Source: Argentina anserina (lineage: Eukaryota > Streptophyta > Magnoliopsida > Rosales > Rosaceae). From it: 64,000 nt of DNA. The notes under the pieces were generated by a model. The model saw only the letters and a list, made by a program, of their open reading frames with translations, searched no databases and was not told where the DNA came from. The translations under genes and the position numbers were made by a program. Positions 35,539 through 48,241 of the stretch are shown piece after piece (the first letter of the stretch is position 1; each line of letters begins with the position of its first letter). The stretch lies in contig NC_065875.1 of the NCBI RefSeq assembly GCF_933775445.1, forward strand, positions 186,001 to 250,000. The letters run 5' to 3'.

Positions 35539-37883
35539 TAGTCTGACGACGCCTTCACTATCTTTCTCTTTCCTCTAGTGAGGTGAGCCTCTTCCAACGA
35601 TGTTTGGTCTGGTGCGACTAATCTTGTGCGGTGAGGCTTGATCGGGTGCAATTGGTTATTTATTTTCATTTTTCACCGACGAGATTGGTTGTGAACGAAA
35701 TTGTTGGCTTCCTCTCACTGCACCGTAGTAATAAAATTACTAGACGCATGTGATGTTAGTCCAATCTGTTGTGGTCCTATCATTTTGGCATTCACCTGTT
35801 TTTGTTTACTTTTAAGTGTGAGCTCATATTAGTAAATCAACTATACATTGTTTATTGGGTAGTAACATAATTACTAGGGGTCAATAATATGATTATTGAG
35901 TGTTAGTAATATGATGGTTGGGTGTCATTTTTTGTTATTGGGGGATAATATGTGTCAGTAATTTGTTATTAAGTGTTACTAGTTGTCTGTAATTTATTAT
36001 TGAGGGTTATTGGGTATCAATAGTTTATTATTGGAGATTACTGAGTGTCAGTAATTTTTTCCGGCGACCGGTAGCCAGAGTCCGACGAAAGTGACCGAAG
36101 TTTGGCGACCGGAGTCTAGCGACTGCGACTAGAGTCCGGTGACAGGTAATCGGAGTCCAGTAAGATTTCGACAAAGTGTCATCGTTCGTCCACTTTCTAT
36201 ATAAATGAGTGTTTAGATAGATGAGGGTAAAATAGTCTTAAAATTATATTTTTTGTACTACAAATGTTAGTTTACCTTGTGTTGAAATTGTCACATTTTG
36301 AACTTTGTCATTAAAATTGGCAATTAGAGATTTAAATTAGGAGGAATTTTTCAATTCTTCTGGAGAACCACGTGCCAGTATCTAGTGATAGTTCATTCCA
36401 ATCATCATTTCACACTTAGGATTTAATTAAAAATCATATTTAAGCTATTTTATCAAAGACTATTTTAGATTTCTTTCTAAAACCATACACCCTACACTAT
36501 AATACCTAAACTCTAAAATCCTAAATCCTAAATCCGAAATTTTAGTTCATAATTATTAATACTCATGAAGGTCATTTCACAAATAATAAAAATACATAAA
36601 TTATAATTTTGGTGTAATAAATCCATGTGTTGAAATATAACAAGTGAGAAGAACCACTGGACATTGCGACGTGGTTTTCCGAGAACATTAAAAAAAATTC
36701 TTAAATTAGTATGAAACGGTCATTTCCCCATAGTATATAACCTTAATTACCTAGTCCGCAAATGAAAAATCGACAATATATTAAGCGATTTAGGTAATTC
36801 GTCACTTGCGTATAATACACTCAATTAATATCAATAATATGCCTAGATCGGACATCCACATATTGGACAGCTACCTCGACTCATCACCACCGTCTGTCTA
36901 ACTTTCTTAAGGTTCTGATTTCTGAAGGCAAAACCCTAGCGACGGTACGGGCGGCGAAACCCTGGCTCTGGATTCTCCTAATCAGAATTACTCATCAGTG
37001 AATGAATCCAATGGGCAGAATATATTTCGCATATGAGTTGGTGGGAAGATGCCATCCTGTGGACGTCTGCAGATATTTAATATTTCGAATTTAATTATTT
37101 AATCACTCATATGCTGCTATCTTTGACTTGCTCTAGTACTCGATTGTAACACGACTTCCACGAGTGATTCCTTTTTGTGGCTCTGTGCTGTTTGTTGTAC
37201 TTTTTACCTCCAAAGAATTCTTTTTATTAATGTAAGTTCTTGTTTGTCAAAAACAAAAACAAAAACACTATTAAGCATATATATTTACATATATACAGCT
37301 GCTTAATTATTTCCCAGCATCTTCCCTCCAATGAACTCGATTGATCTACTGGCCAAGCTTCATCGAACTCACTGAACTACATATATAAAATCTCTATGAT
37401 ACGGGACCAAGGGAGGACTTATTTTAAGGGGATTGGAAAGAAAAAAATAACAAAAATCTGAGACTTTCCTAGCTCGCTAATAATTGTGGCCAGTACCTTT
37501 ACTGTCAGATTTTTTTTTTTTTGGAAATGACCTTTACTGTCAGATAGTCTGATGCAATTGTTGGTAATCCCAACTGTAAGAACGAGTCACCCGTCACCCG
37601 AGCAATGATGATATATGGAAAATACACCATATATTCTAATGAATAATCATTTTTGGAGTATAAAAAGAGTTTATTTATATGGGGAAACGGTAATGTTCAA
37701 AACCCTAGCTGAATTGAGTTTAATTTGGATTAGTGATTGTATAAGTATATTAGAACACCAATATATAATTACAAATGTATTTGAGTGTTAAAATCTCAAA
37801 AAGTTAAGAGATGTGGGTGTACGTAGGTACTGTAATTAGCTAATTTGGTAAGTGTCAGGACATATATTTTCATTTAGGATTTT
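35539..37883. other. Intergenic DNA with degenerate tandem repeats
   Basis: 35860-36062 is a degenerate tandem array of units like TTATTGGGTGTCAGTAAT. 36060-36180 carries several CGACCGGAGTC-like repeats. 36840-37260 is a gene-like or LINE-like tail without an open frame. No intact gene is seen. Confidence 0.45.
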
Positions 37884-38256
37884 TGTGTCATAATATGACA
37901 TCAGTGCCAAAATTATATGCGATATGTCACATAATTTTGACACATCAGTAAATTAACTAGTTATAATATGTCATTTTTAAATAAAAAGATAATCATATCC
38001 ATGTTAATCTAACGACTCTAAATTATTATAAAATATAATTTTTTTATCATTTATCATTTATTTTTCATTACGATAATGTTTTTAAAATGTAATTAGTTTT
38101 TTTATATTTATGAAAGTATGCTTATATGTATATATATACATATGTGTGTGCGTAAAACATATTTCAAAACATAATAATTTTATTCGTGAAAAATATAGAT
38201 GTGTGTGTAAAAAATATTTTAAAATAAAACTATTTCGTCTTAAATAATTTTGTTAG

Positions 38257-38474
38257 TGTTACATGAGAATTATTATTCTACTTTTGTGTGGGTCTTAGCC
38301 TTATTAGGTTTCATGTTAGAAATAAATTCGCATCTCTGTAATATATTAGGACTCCGAATCATACGGGATTGTGGTTATGTAATGCCTATATATAGACCCT
38401 ATTATCAATCAATAAAGTGTTACGTTATGTTCTATTACATCGTTATTATTCTCGTTTTGTTCTTCTTACAACAC
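38257..38474 (+). repeat. 5' LTR of the Copia element
   Basis: 218 bp, TGTTACATGA to CTTACAACA. Contains a TATA-like CCTATATATAGACC and the ATCAATCAATAAA motif shared with the 3' LTR. Followed by CGTTATCATGCAC, the likely primer-binding region. Confidence 0.85.
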
Positions 38475-41400
38475 GTTATCATGCACTTTGTTCTAAAATG
38501 TCTGAGCGACGAGGCTACCACAAGAAATGATCTCTATCCCTGAAATCCTATGATATGCTAGCCCTCGTTGCCGGAAAAAAAATCGACAAGTAGTTGTCGA
38601 CAAAGAAACCCATAAAAAGATAAAAAACCAAAATCGATCTTGTTCAGGGCACCCAGAAAATTTGCTCTAGGCACCCAAGCCTTTTCTTCCACAATCGAAT
38701 TGCTAGTTTTCATGGCTGCATGTCGCCGCCCTCGTCCTGCCAACCCTGTACACCACCTCTAGTCACCGTCCGGTGCCACTCGTGACCCAACTTGCCCTGC
38801 CCAAGACTCGTCGCCGCCTTCTTGTTTAGCATCGATGTCGTCGTGCGTCCCCGGCCTTCAATCTCGCGTCGTGCGTCTCAAACTAATCTCCGATGACCTA
38901 GCTTTGCTTGACTCTTCATTGGCCAGTTTCGTCGACAATATTCTGAGGTCCAGATCGACCGCCTCCGACCCGGTAACCGCTAAGCCTGCCACCCCCTCCT
39001 CTCCGACGCTAACGGTGCCCATCCTCCGTCAGTAATCCCGACCACATAAGGTGTGGCGCCACGGTCAACCCAGCGTTTCTTCTTACCGACGATGTCGAGC
39101 CTCTCCGACCGTCGATCCATAGAGGTCTCCATCGCTGCATCTATGCGAAAGGCATATCTCCCGACCCGGATTTTGCCTGACCCAACCCGCACAACCCAAC
39201 CCAGCAGCCCCTTTTGGGCCTACGGCATGCCGAGCCCAAATAGACCCTTGGGCTTTAAAACCTATTTCTTTTCTCATTTTCATTTCCTATTTGTTTATAT
39301 CATCATTTATTTGCACGTTTTAGTTTTCTAACTACATTTCACGTGCTCGTATAGGAAAAATGATCAATTCTTGTACCACTGTGATAACATCCATGCCTGA
39401 GACGGACGTTACTCACGCGCAATTTATGACATCAGTACGACGATCGAAAAGGAATTCATCAAGCAGCTTCCTCCATGACGATCGATTTGCAGAGCAATTT
39501 AATTATATGCGGTCTATTTGGAAGACCAACAAGTATGTTTTTTCTTAAAATTGCTGCTTTTGAACATATATATATAAATTATCGGGCGCTATTAGCCTTC
39601 TTCATGTCTCTATTCTAGCCTTTCTTATAACGTCGATGAGACTAAAGAGGGATATGATTCCCCTCTTGGTCGACTTTTTTTCGTGTGATGGTTCTAGGGG
39701 AGTCACGTTATTATTTAAAGGGAAGAAATCAATTTTCGTGTGGTCACCTGAGTGCACCGCTATTTTGAGTGCGATCATGAGAATCGCCGATATGCATCGA
39801 TTATTTTGTGATCATATACATCACAACTATTCTAATTTCGTTTACATACTTGAATAGTTTCGATTATTCGAAATCTATACAACCTTCGTTTCTTATGGAT
39901 ACATTGTCATCGCGACTGTTATTTGAATGTTTAAGTTTTCTTAAACTCATGTCTATAAACGATAATCTCAAGGTCTACGTACTCATTTACTTGAGTTGAA
40001 ATTTATTACTCTGATGCAGCACTATTTGTTGATAAAAGATCCCAAAAATAAAAAAATTCATGGGACACACACATTTAACGTGATTTAATAACCATCTATG
40101 ACGTTGTATTACCAAAGTTGACCTTGATGCATGTTCCACATCCAAGAAACACATGTCATTTTTGGCACTTGTATCTATTTCTTGAGGGAATTTTGGAGAT
40201 GGGAACGTAACATTCTTCCATTCTCAAGTAAGTAAATTTTTTAGCCTCAAACTAAGGCTCCGTCCGATCCGATATGCAAGATTTTGTTGCTACGGACTTT
40301 TAATTAGTCAATCTATTTTGACTATATTTTCTGCATACTATTTTTCAAGTATGACGTTGGCATTGCCATGTTTCTTGCTCGACTTTAGTTTAAGTCGTCT
40401 ATTGCAATTGGAAGCTTGGTTGTGTTGTATTAATTATTAAATATTGACATATTCAATAAAATTTCTCGTATTCCTTGTTTACAAGATGATCTCATGAGAA
40501 TTTTATTTGCCTTAACTTATCATAAATTATCAACGTTTGCAACTCACGTAGTTTATAAATTTGCCTATTTTGGGTTATATGACACTCCAATAGTACTACG
40601 TTGTGAATTTGGACCTTAATCTTTGAAAAACGGACCTCGGAACGTCAAAATTGATGTCGTTTTTCCCAGTTACTGTTCCGGCGTTTCCAGAATGTTTTCT
40701 GGCGTTCTCGACATTCTTCCGGCCACTTGCCGGCGTTTCCAACGCCACCATCCGGTTCCTGACGGCGTCCCCTGTCGGACATGCAGCTCCGGCCTCCTTA
40801 CCGGCCAGCTCCAGCTTCCGCCGGCCAGTGTTTCTGGCAATCGGCGCCGCCAGTTTCTGGCGAGTTTTCCGACTATTTTTTCGTCATTTCTCGTCATTTT
40901 TTCGGCATATTTCCCGCAACTTTTTCTGCCATGTTTTCCCAGTCCAAATTTCACCCGGTTTTGAGTTATTTGACATGGTTTTCCGGTTAATTTTCTGGTT
41001 TTTCTCCAAGTCATTTCATAGTTCAAAGGATTTTATTATTATTGATGACCACCCGCACCAATTGGATAGTTTTTACCACCTAATTGTTTGTTATTCAACT
41101 GCTACAATACCATGTTTTTCCAACTCTTAAGTTGATGAATGTAGTTCTATTGCCATGTGTTACATTCGATAAGATTGCACTTTGTTTTAATCCCCCTCTT
41201 ACAATATTCTACGGTGTATTATCTAGAGACGTTCACCGTGTCTTTGACTCTCTTCATTTTGAAAATGTCCCGCCGTGAAATCGAGTGTCTTGCTAATTGC
41301 GTAACCACCCACACTGTTCTACGGCGCAGGTAATTATTTTACGAATCTCGTGCGGAGATGTTTTATATCTTCATGCCTTGCTAAGGACCTACATGCCAAT

Positions 41401-44400
41401 GATGAATTTTCATCTTGATATTTGTGTTCAGAATGGAGAGGAATAAATATGTCAGATTTCATTGACAGTAGCTTTGTTAGCCTGCAGACATATCTTTGCT
41501 TGCCTGCAGTAGTAGCTTTATTTAACTCAAGATTCTTTGAATCATGGGTTCGGTTTTGACATGATCATTTTTTTGTCATTTTGAACGAGATATGATGATT
41601 TGAGTTCTTTGAAATTCACATGATCATCTATTTTTCATGTTCACGAAACGATTGGAGGACCACCTCACTCGTGCTCCACACGGTGAGGCCGTGCTTATCT
41701 GTGCCAAGCACGGTGAGGCCAAGCTTGCCCCTCTAAGCGGCTCCATGGCATTCAGGCCGTCGGTGGCGGCATCCCCTCTTTCACAAGAGTTTGTGATCCC
41801 TCCCGTGCTTTCTAATGCCTCCATGACAATCTCTTATACCCATCGCTCATTTTGCAATGCTTGTTCTCTTGATAGATTTTAATGAAGTCTTTCATTTACT
41901 AAGGCACTAACCGAGAACATGTCATTCTTACAAAGTATTTAAAGTGACATTAGTGGACCGTATCCAACCGATGCGTACATTTTTCGGTATTTTTATGGTA
42001 TAGGTTAAGAGCATCGGCGCGTTGGTCACACATCGATTTGCTTTCCATATTGAACGTTGCATTTCCTAAAGTTTTTAGCTATGATCATCATACTAAAGGG
42101 TCACCACCCTTCCCATCCTCTCAAATATATTTGATCGGATACCATTGGAGAGTTCACCTCCACGACTTTGATGATTTCATTTTGCATGTCTACTAGGGTC
42201 GTTGTTGAACATATTATTCCTCATGTTCATTCTTCATGGGTCTACATGAAAAGATTAAGTATTTTGGTTGGTTATGATTTATGAATCAGCAACACTTGTC
42301 CGCTATTTCTAATCTACAACCGTGGATCTCTATCCTGCGATATTAGCAGACGGTCACTTTGATGAGACATACTTCCCGTCGTTAGAGGGAGATATGGAAT
42401 GCTCCCATTTCGGTTGTAACGCCAGGAATTGACGTGGTGTGACACTATGTCTCATTAAGATCTGGCACTACTCAAAGTGAGCAAATGTGCAACGCATTAT
42501 CGACATCCAGAAAATCAAAGATTCGATGCTCAATGACTTTACCGATATTGCGAAAGTGACGAGATCGCACATAAATGATGTGATGTGCCGGTAAGGTTGG
42601 AACTCTCAGTATATGGGAGAATTTAATATGACATAGTCCTAGCACCGTTGGCACCATCCCTAACAGTGGGAAAGAAGCCGGCGATGACACCATCGTATGC
42701 TGTGGTATTATTGGTGCTTGTGGTATTGCACCACAAAACAAGGGCGGAAAATGCAAAGATGGACTAGTAAGGGTTATAGCTTCGGTCTTGGCTTCTACCT
42801 AGATGAGGGGGAAACCATTATTCTCTAGAATCAAAAAACCAGAAAGAAGCGAGGTACGTAGGCATAAGTATTTCGCCCATCATCAAGAGATATTCTCTAT
42901 ATATGTGTATCAACTAAGTTTATGTGGGACGCTACAGACTCATTTTGTTGATCTTAGAGAATAATAGAAATCTCTCAATTGATCGTATAACCGCGTGCGC
43001 GTGTATAATGGATTGATCTCACATGATTGATGAAGTATTCGCTTATGCTCTTATTCTGTTGTAAAGTATCAACAATGAGCAACTTGACCGAAGTGGAAAG
43101 AATCAATACAAGCTGAACTACACTTGTTATGTTAGTCATTGTTCGTAAGTGTAAAGAGAATGATGAAGTCATGTGATATTTGCAAGACTTATGGCGCATA
43201 GATTGTCTCATTATTCTAGTATTGACTACGATGAGTTATCTCGTTATGGACATAGTTTCTTTCCGCTACTTAATTAGTATTAGTGTCCATGGAAACTGAT
43301 TTGCACCATATGATAGTGGTCATTGTATATTTGTAAAGGGATCTTGACGCATATATGAGGGTGCCCGAGGGACTTTAAAGCCTCCATACCACAGAGAGCT
43401 TATGTAATCAGATTGCGACGTTCGAGATAACGTAATACAAATAGTTGCAAGAACTCATACCCATATATGTTCATATGAAAGCTAATTCTTGATTCTCGAT
43501 TCCGTCTAAGTATAGATGATGAAGAGATTCAATGAGATATACATTCATACATGTTAGTGTTGTTGAGACACTATGGATTTCATTATGATGTGATTAACTA
43601 TGCGCCTATGCATCGTCATTGGACTTCCATTGCTCATTTGACATGGGTTTAGTTCTACACTTAATGAACCAACACAAATCTGATCCACATCAACGCTGCT
43701 AGCAGCTCCAGCAACATCAACGTAAGCCTTGGTGTAGCAGTCGACACTGGTAGCGTAGAGGATGCGTACGGTTCTGTCTCGGACTAAAATCAGTCATTCA
43801 TTGGTCCATTCCCCCATTCCTTTGTGAAAGACACATTGAATGTGACAAATTAAAATATGTCCAGTTTCGTAGGTCAACTTCAACAATACCTACATGATAG
43901 ATCGCTCAATGAAATATGGTGAAATTAGTACCGTTGGAAAGGTTTATGTGTCTACTTTTCAAGGACACCAACCATTTGTTCATAGTTATCGTATCGACTT
44001 AGTTATGGCTGTTTTAGCAAAGTATGACAGTTCTGTCCGAGAATTTGCAAGTCAGTCAACTTAGACAGAACACTGTGAACTGCTCCAATCGACTTAGGTT
44101 GTGAACTTTATGTCATTAGAAAGCCACAGGTGTCTACTTTCCGGAACATTTTACGGTTTTCTGATACATATTGTGACGAATAAGTTATGGCCGTTTAAGT
44201 GAGGGAATGTCATTCTACCCGAGAATCTGGTTTTCATTGCAAACTCTTGTTTTGAGTTGTTATGCAATCTTGTTTCCTAAGATCTAAGTTTGGCTAAGTA
44301 TAACATGTATGATATAAGGATGTGTGGTAAGATTAATGATTAATTATTAGCCCAAGACTACGTTTGAAAAAACATATAATGAATGTTGTTTTTTGTACTC

Positions 44401-44425
44401 CATGATTATGACACTAATTAGGAGA

Positions 44426-44497
44426 AGTTGTTTCGTAGACTTCAAGGAGAGTTGTTTCGTAGACTTCAAAGAGAGTTGTTTCGTAGACTTCAGGGTG
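44426..44497. repeat. Three tandem copies of a 24-bp unit
   Basis: The unit AGTTGTTTCGTAGACTTCAA plus a four-base end (GGAG, AGAG, GGGT) is repeated three times without gaps, inside the retrotransposon about 160 bp before its 3' LTR. The period is a multiple of three, but the surrounding pol frame is already broken. Confidence 0.9.
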
Positions 44498-44660
44498 AGT
44501 CTACCTCACATGATGTTATCAAATGTAGCCGGTGCATTGTGCTCTTTTTCCCTTCAATCAAGCTTTTGTTTTTACCCAAGAAGTTTTTATTTTGCTTGAC
44601 AAGGTTTTTACTGAGGCAACGATGTGTGTACCATGCAACCTAGGCATGCGACACAAGGAG

Positions 44661-44875
44661 TGTTCCAGGATAATTACTATTATACCATTGTGTGTCTTAG
44701 CATTATTAGGTTTCCTGTTAGAGATAAATTCACATATCTATAATAGATTATGACTCCGAATCCTACGGGGTTGTAGTTATGTAATGCCTATATATAAGCC
44801 TCATTATCAATCAATAAAAGTTTACGTTCTTTTTCATTACGTCGTTATTATTCTCGTTTCGTTCCTCCTACAACA
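44661..44875 (+). repeat. 3' LTR of the Copia element
   Basis: 215 bp, TGTTCCAGGA to CCTACAACA. Preceded by the purine-rich ACACAAGGAG, a candidate polypurine tract. By hand alignment it differs from the 5' LTR at many positions, on the order of 15-20 percent, which suggests an old insertion. Confidence 0.85.
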
Positions 44876-45753
44876 GTTAGAGATTTTTCATATATTTTTT
44901 ACAAAAAGATGAAATTTTCTTGGGTATTTTATTTTATTAGCATTGTAACATGCAATATTAATCTTAGATCTCAATTAGTATATACATGGACAAAAATAAT
45001 CTGTTACCTTATTTATCCATAAAATCTAATAAAATTGTCATAAGATTATAATCTTATTTCATCACTTGTAAGGTAACTTTTTGAACAAATATTATAAAAT
45101 AATTTTCGAATAAATGTAATAAGGTAACTAAATCATCTAGTTTAATTTCTATTTACTAAATATGGTATCCGAATTATGTCAATGAAAATATTTTCTTTTT
45201 TATTATTAAATGAAAATATTTCTGAATTTAATAATCTTAATGAATAAATATAAAACAATAATATGATTGTATTTTTATTTAAAATGACATTTTGTGACTA
45301 TTTTAATTACTGACTTAATAAAATTATGTGACATGACACTGAATATATCGTCATATTATAGCGCTATAGCAGTGTTATTTCATTTAAAATATCATTATTA
45401 GCTTTTGATTGCAGTGAAAATTAATTAATTGGTGCAGAATTGAGGAAAGGAAAAATAGAATGGACAATTGACGCGGTACACAACTACACATCTGTCGGTT
45501 TTAATTGAATAAATCATGATGTGCAATAGTGTGACTCGACATGATATAAACACAGAAAATAATAAAAGAAAGAAAGAAACGAAAGCCAGCACACCAAAAC
45601 AAAATTCAACAAAAGTAAGAGCGAGCTTAATTTGACTTTGATATTGCCACCCACTCAGTACGTCTTCGACATGCAGTGAAGTCGAACCAAGAAAGTTACT
45701 CTCGCTCTATTCCTTCAACAATTACTGGCTAGCACACCGACAGGAAGGAAGGT

Positions 45754-45767
45754 CTATATATATAAAC
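45754..45767 (+). promoter_or_regulatory. TATA box of the CYP716A gene
   Basis: CTATATATATAAAC lies about 90 bp upstream of the CYP716A start codon, which would place transcription start near 45790 and leave a 5' UTR of about 60 nt. It is the only good TATA box in the 100 bp upstream of the ATG. Confidence 0.75.
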
Positions 45768-45850
45768 CTCCTCATGTCAGTTCCAACAAACCATCCACGA
45801 AATCCTCCAAGCACATTTCTTACCCGCAGGACTCTGAAGAAACCTCAATC

Positions 45851-47956
45851 ATGGAGCTTAACTTCTATCTTACCCTCCTCTTGGGCTTTGTTTCCTTCAT
45901 CACCTTCTCCCTCTTCTTCCTCTTCTACAGGCACAGATCCCAGTACACCGGCAACAACCTCCCTCCGGGGACTGTTGGCTACCCTGTCATCGGAGAGAGC
46001 TACGAGTTCCTGTCCGCGGGATGGAAAGGCCACCCCGAGAAGTTCATCTTCGACCGCATGACCAAGTTCTCCTCCGAAGTCTTCAAGACCTCCATCTTCG
46101 GAGAGAAGGCTTGCATCTTCGCCGGCGCCGCCTGCAACAAGTTCTTGTTCTCCAACGAGAACAAGCTCGTCACTGCCTGGTGGCCTAGCTCCGTCAACAA
46201 GGTCTTTCCTTCTTCCGTCGAGGACAACAGTAGCGCCAAAGAGGAGGCCAAGAAGATGAGGAAGATGCTCCCCAACTTCATGAACCCTCAGGCTCTTCAA
46301 CGCTACATCGGGATCATGGACAGCGTCGCACAAAAACACTTCGCTCTCGGCTGGGAAAACAAGACGGAAGTTGAGATCTTCCCCCTTGCCAAGAAGTAAG
46401 TATTTCGATATGATATGTGAACGATAATCTTGATTGTGGTTTTTTCAAGATTTAGTATATTAACCAACGTACTGTACGTTGTGGGGTGATTTTGCAGCTA
46501 CACCTTCTGGCTGGCTGCAAGATTGTTCGTCAGCCTTGAGGACCCAAAAGAAGTTGACAAAATCGGCGACCCCTTCCAACTGTTGGCCTCCGGAATCATG
46601 TCGATCCCAATTGACTTGCCCGGAACACCATTCAACAAAGCCATCAAGGCCTCCAACTGGATCAGGGGGGAGCTCTACAAGATCATCAAGCAGAGGAAGA
46701 TCGACTTGGCCGAGGGCAAGGCCTCACCCACCCAAGACATATTGTCCCACATGCTCTTGACTTGCGACGAGGACGGAACCTACATGAAGGAGATGGACAT
46801 CGCCGATAAGATTCTCGGACTGTTGATCGGAGGCCACGACACCGCCAGCGCCACTTGCACTTTCATTGTTAAGTACCTTGGAGAGCTCCCACATATCTAT
46901 GATGCAGTTTACAAGGGTAATTTTCTTTTCTCATTCAACTTCAAGTTGATTTTCGATTATGCCCTTGCTAATTAGTCAAAGAATTAAGGTCCAGGTGAAA
47001 ACTACAGCTAGAGAATTTAACAGGGGTTGTTGATCAACCCCATCAATAATGATATTCCTTTCGACGACCTTGTTCACCCGTCTTTCTCAATCATCCCATT
47101 CTAATTTATAAAGTTATAAATGCCAATGCCACTATGATTTCATCAATAATTTCGGTCTGTTATTTTGTAGTATGTAATGGGCACCACATACAAACCACTT
47201 CTCTATTTTGATTATAAATGTATGGGTGCAGTAGATCCATACAAGATATTGTTTATAACTATGTACAAGCTATTGTGTGCCATTTAGTCTATTTCTTGTA
47301 GTTTTCCTAAAGTTGGGTATCTGATAATAATAGTCAAATAAAGGCAGCGGTCACATATGGCTTTATTAGCAAATTTATATGTATATTTTTCCTTTAGTTT
47401 TCTTCCACTTGGACTGTAATACAGTAATACTAATATAACTTGTGTCTTAATCTATTGATTAACAGAGCAAATGGAGATTGCCAACTCAAAGGCACCAGGA
47501 GAGTTGTTGAACTGGGATGATCTTCAGAAGATGAAGTACTCATGGAACGTAGCACAGGAAGTGTTGAGAGTGGCACCACCACTTCAGGGAGCCTTTAGGG
47601 AAGCGTTGCAAGACTTCGTTTTCAACGGCTTCACCATCCCTAAAGGGTGGAAGTTGTATTGGAGCGCAAACTCGACACACAAGAGTGCTAAATATTTCCC
47701 CGAACCTCAGAAGTTCGACCCTACAAGATTCGAAGGAAACGGACCTGCCCCTTACACATTCGTTCCCTTCGGAGGAGGCCCGAGAATGTGCCCCGGGAAA
47801 GAGTACGCCCGATTAGAAATTCTTGTGTTCATGCACAACCTTGTCAAGAGGTTCAAGTGGGAGGCACTTATTCCCGATGAGAAGATCATCGTCGACCCGT
47901 TGCCCATGCCCGCCAAGGGACTTCCCGTCCGCCTTTTCCCTCACAAAAAGGCTTAA
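45851..47956 (+). CDS. CYP716A: Cytochrome P450 CYP716A, probable amyrin C-28 oxidase
   Basis: ER-bound class II P450. CYP716A members typically oxidise C-28 of beta-amyrin, alpha-amyrin or lupeol to give oleanolic, ursolic or betulinic acid. Three exons (45851-46395, 46498-46916, 47466-47956) give 484 residues, the usual family length. Seen: N-terminal membrane anchor (about residues 5-26), Pro-rich hinge NLPPG, I-helix GGHDTAS (293-299), ExxR (Glu353-Arg356), FDPTRF near 405-410, and haem loop [11 protein letters not shown] with Cys430. Similarity to Medicago CYP716A12, recalled from memory, is high along the whole length. No broken frame. No oxidosqualene cyclase is visible in the window. 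Substrate and product spectrum are inferred, not shown. Confidence 0.93.
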
Positions 47957-48241
47957 ATATCTATTACCTACCTCAACCTGCGCCTGCTAGTTTTACTTAT
48001 ACAGAAGACCAGCCCCATCATGTTAAGGCTTTGTTAATCTTCCTTTTTTTTCTTCGTTTTTGGGTCAATCATTGTATTTGTTGTTCATGTTTTCTTTTAA
48101 ATCCATGGTACTTGTGTAACTAATTCAATCCGGACTTGTGTTAGTGCGTGCCATACACGATGTTTTACAGACATAAAAATGTATAATGAATCAGCATTTA
48201 CAATACACATTGCCCACATATAGTCTTTCTGGCTGTGAAGG
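47957..48241. other. CYP716A 3' UTR and spacer
   Basis: The T-rich stretch after the stop codon fits a 3' UTR; no further feature is seen before the inverted-repeat element. Confidence 0.5.

Larger units (their letters stand above)
38257..44875. mobile_element. Degenerate Ty1/Copia LTR retrotransposon
   Basis: 6.6 kb element with 5' LTR 38257-38474 and 3' LTR 44661-44875, both starting TGTT and ending ACAACA, flanked by the 5-bp duplication GTTAG (38252-38256 and 44876-44880). Decayed pol pieces are readable in the plus direction: an integrase-core-like stretch at about 42113-42200 (KYI then a stop, then SDTIGEFTS), a segment downstream of the integrase core with DGHFDETYFPSLEGD at 42349-42393, and a reverse-transcriptase-like piece near 43260-43430 (FRYLISISVHGN). 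Stops and frameshifts break all of them. A GC-rich 5' leader spans 38690-39250. Just before the 3' LTR is the familiar Copia 3' tail with TTCCCTTCAATCAAGCTTTTG. Non-functional. Confidence 0.88.
37884..45360. mobile_element. Second copy of the long-TIR DNA transposon, split by a Copia insertion
   Basis: The left part (about 37884-38256) and right part (about 44881-45360) together match the intact copy at 32212-33047 in order. The last bases on the left, TATTTCGTCTTAAATAATT then GTTAG, continue on the right as AGATTTTTCAT, just as GTTAGATTTTTCAT reads in the intact copy. The interruption is the retrotransposon at 38257-44875. The outer ends are more diverged than the interior. Confidence 0.8.

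Noticed and set aside
36840..37260. Possible small gene with an AAACCCTAGCGACGG-like 5' UTR
   Set aside because: No open frame follows; it looks like a retroelement tail or gene relic and cannot be supported.
39360..39548. Possible gag start of the Copia element
   Set aside because: The frame is short and no nucleocapsid zinc knuckle or gag-like motif can be read near it.
40651..41130. A 159-codon frame rich in Phe, Ser and Pro
   Set aside because: It lies inside the degenerate Copia element, in a GC-rich block with repeated CCGGC motifs, and has competing frames on both strands.
45845..46339. A 164-codon minus-strand frame
   Set aside because: It is the antisense shadow of CYP716A exon 1.
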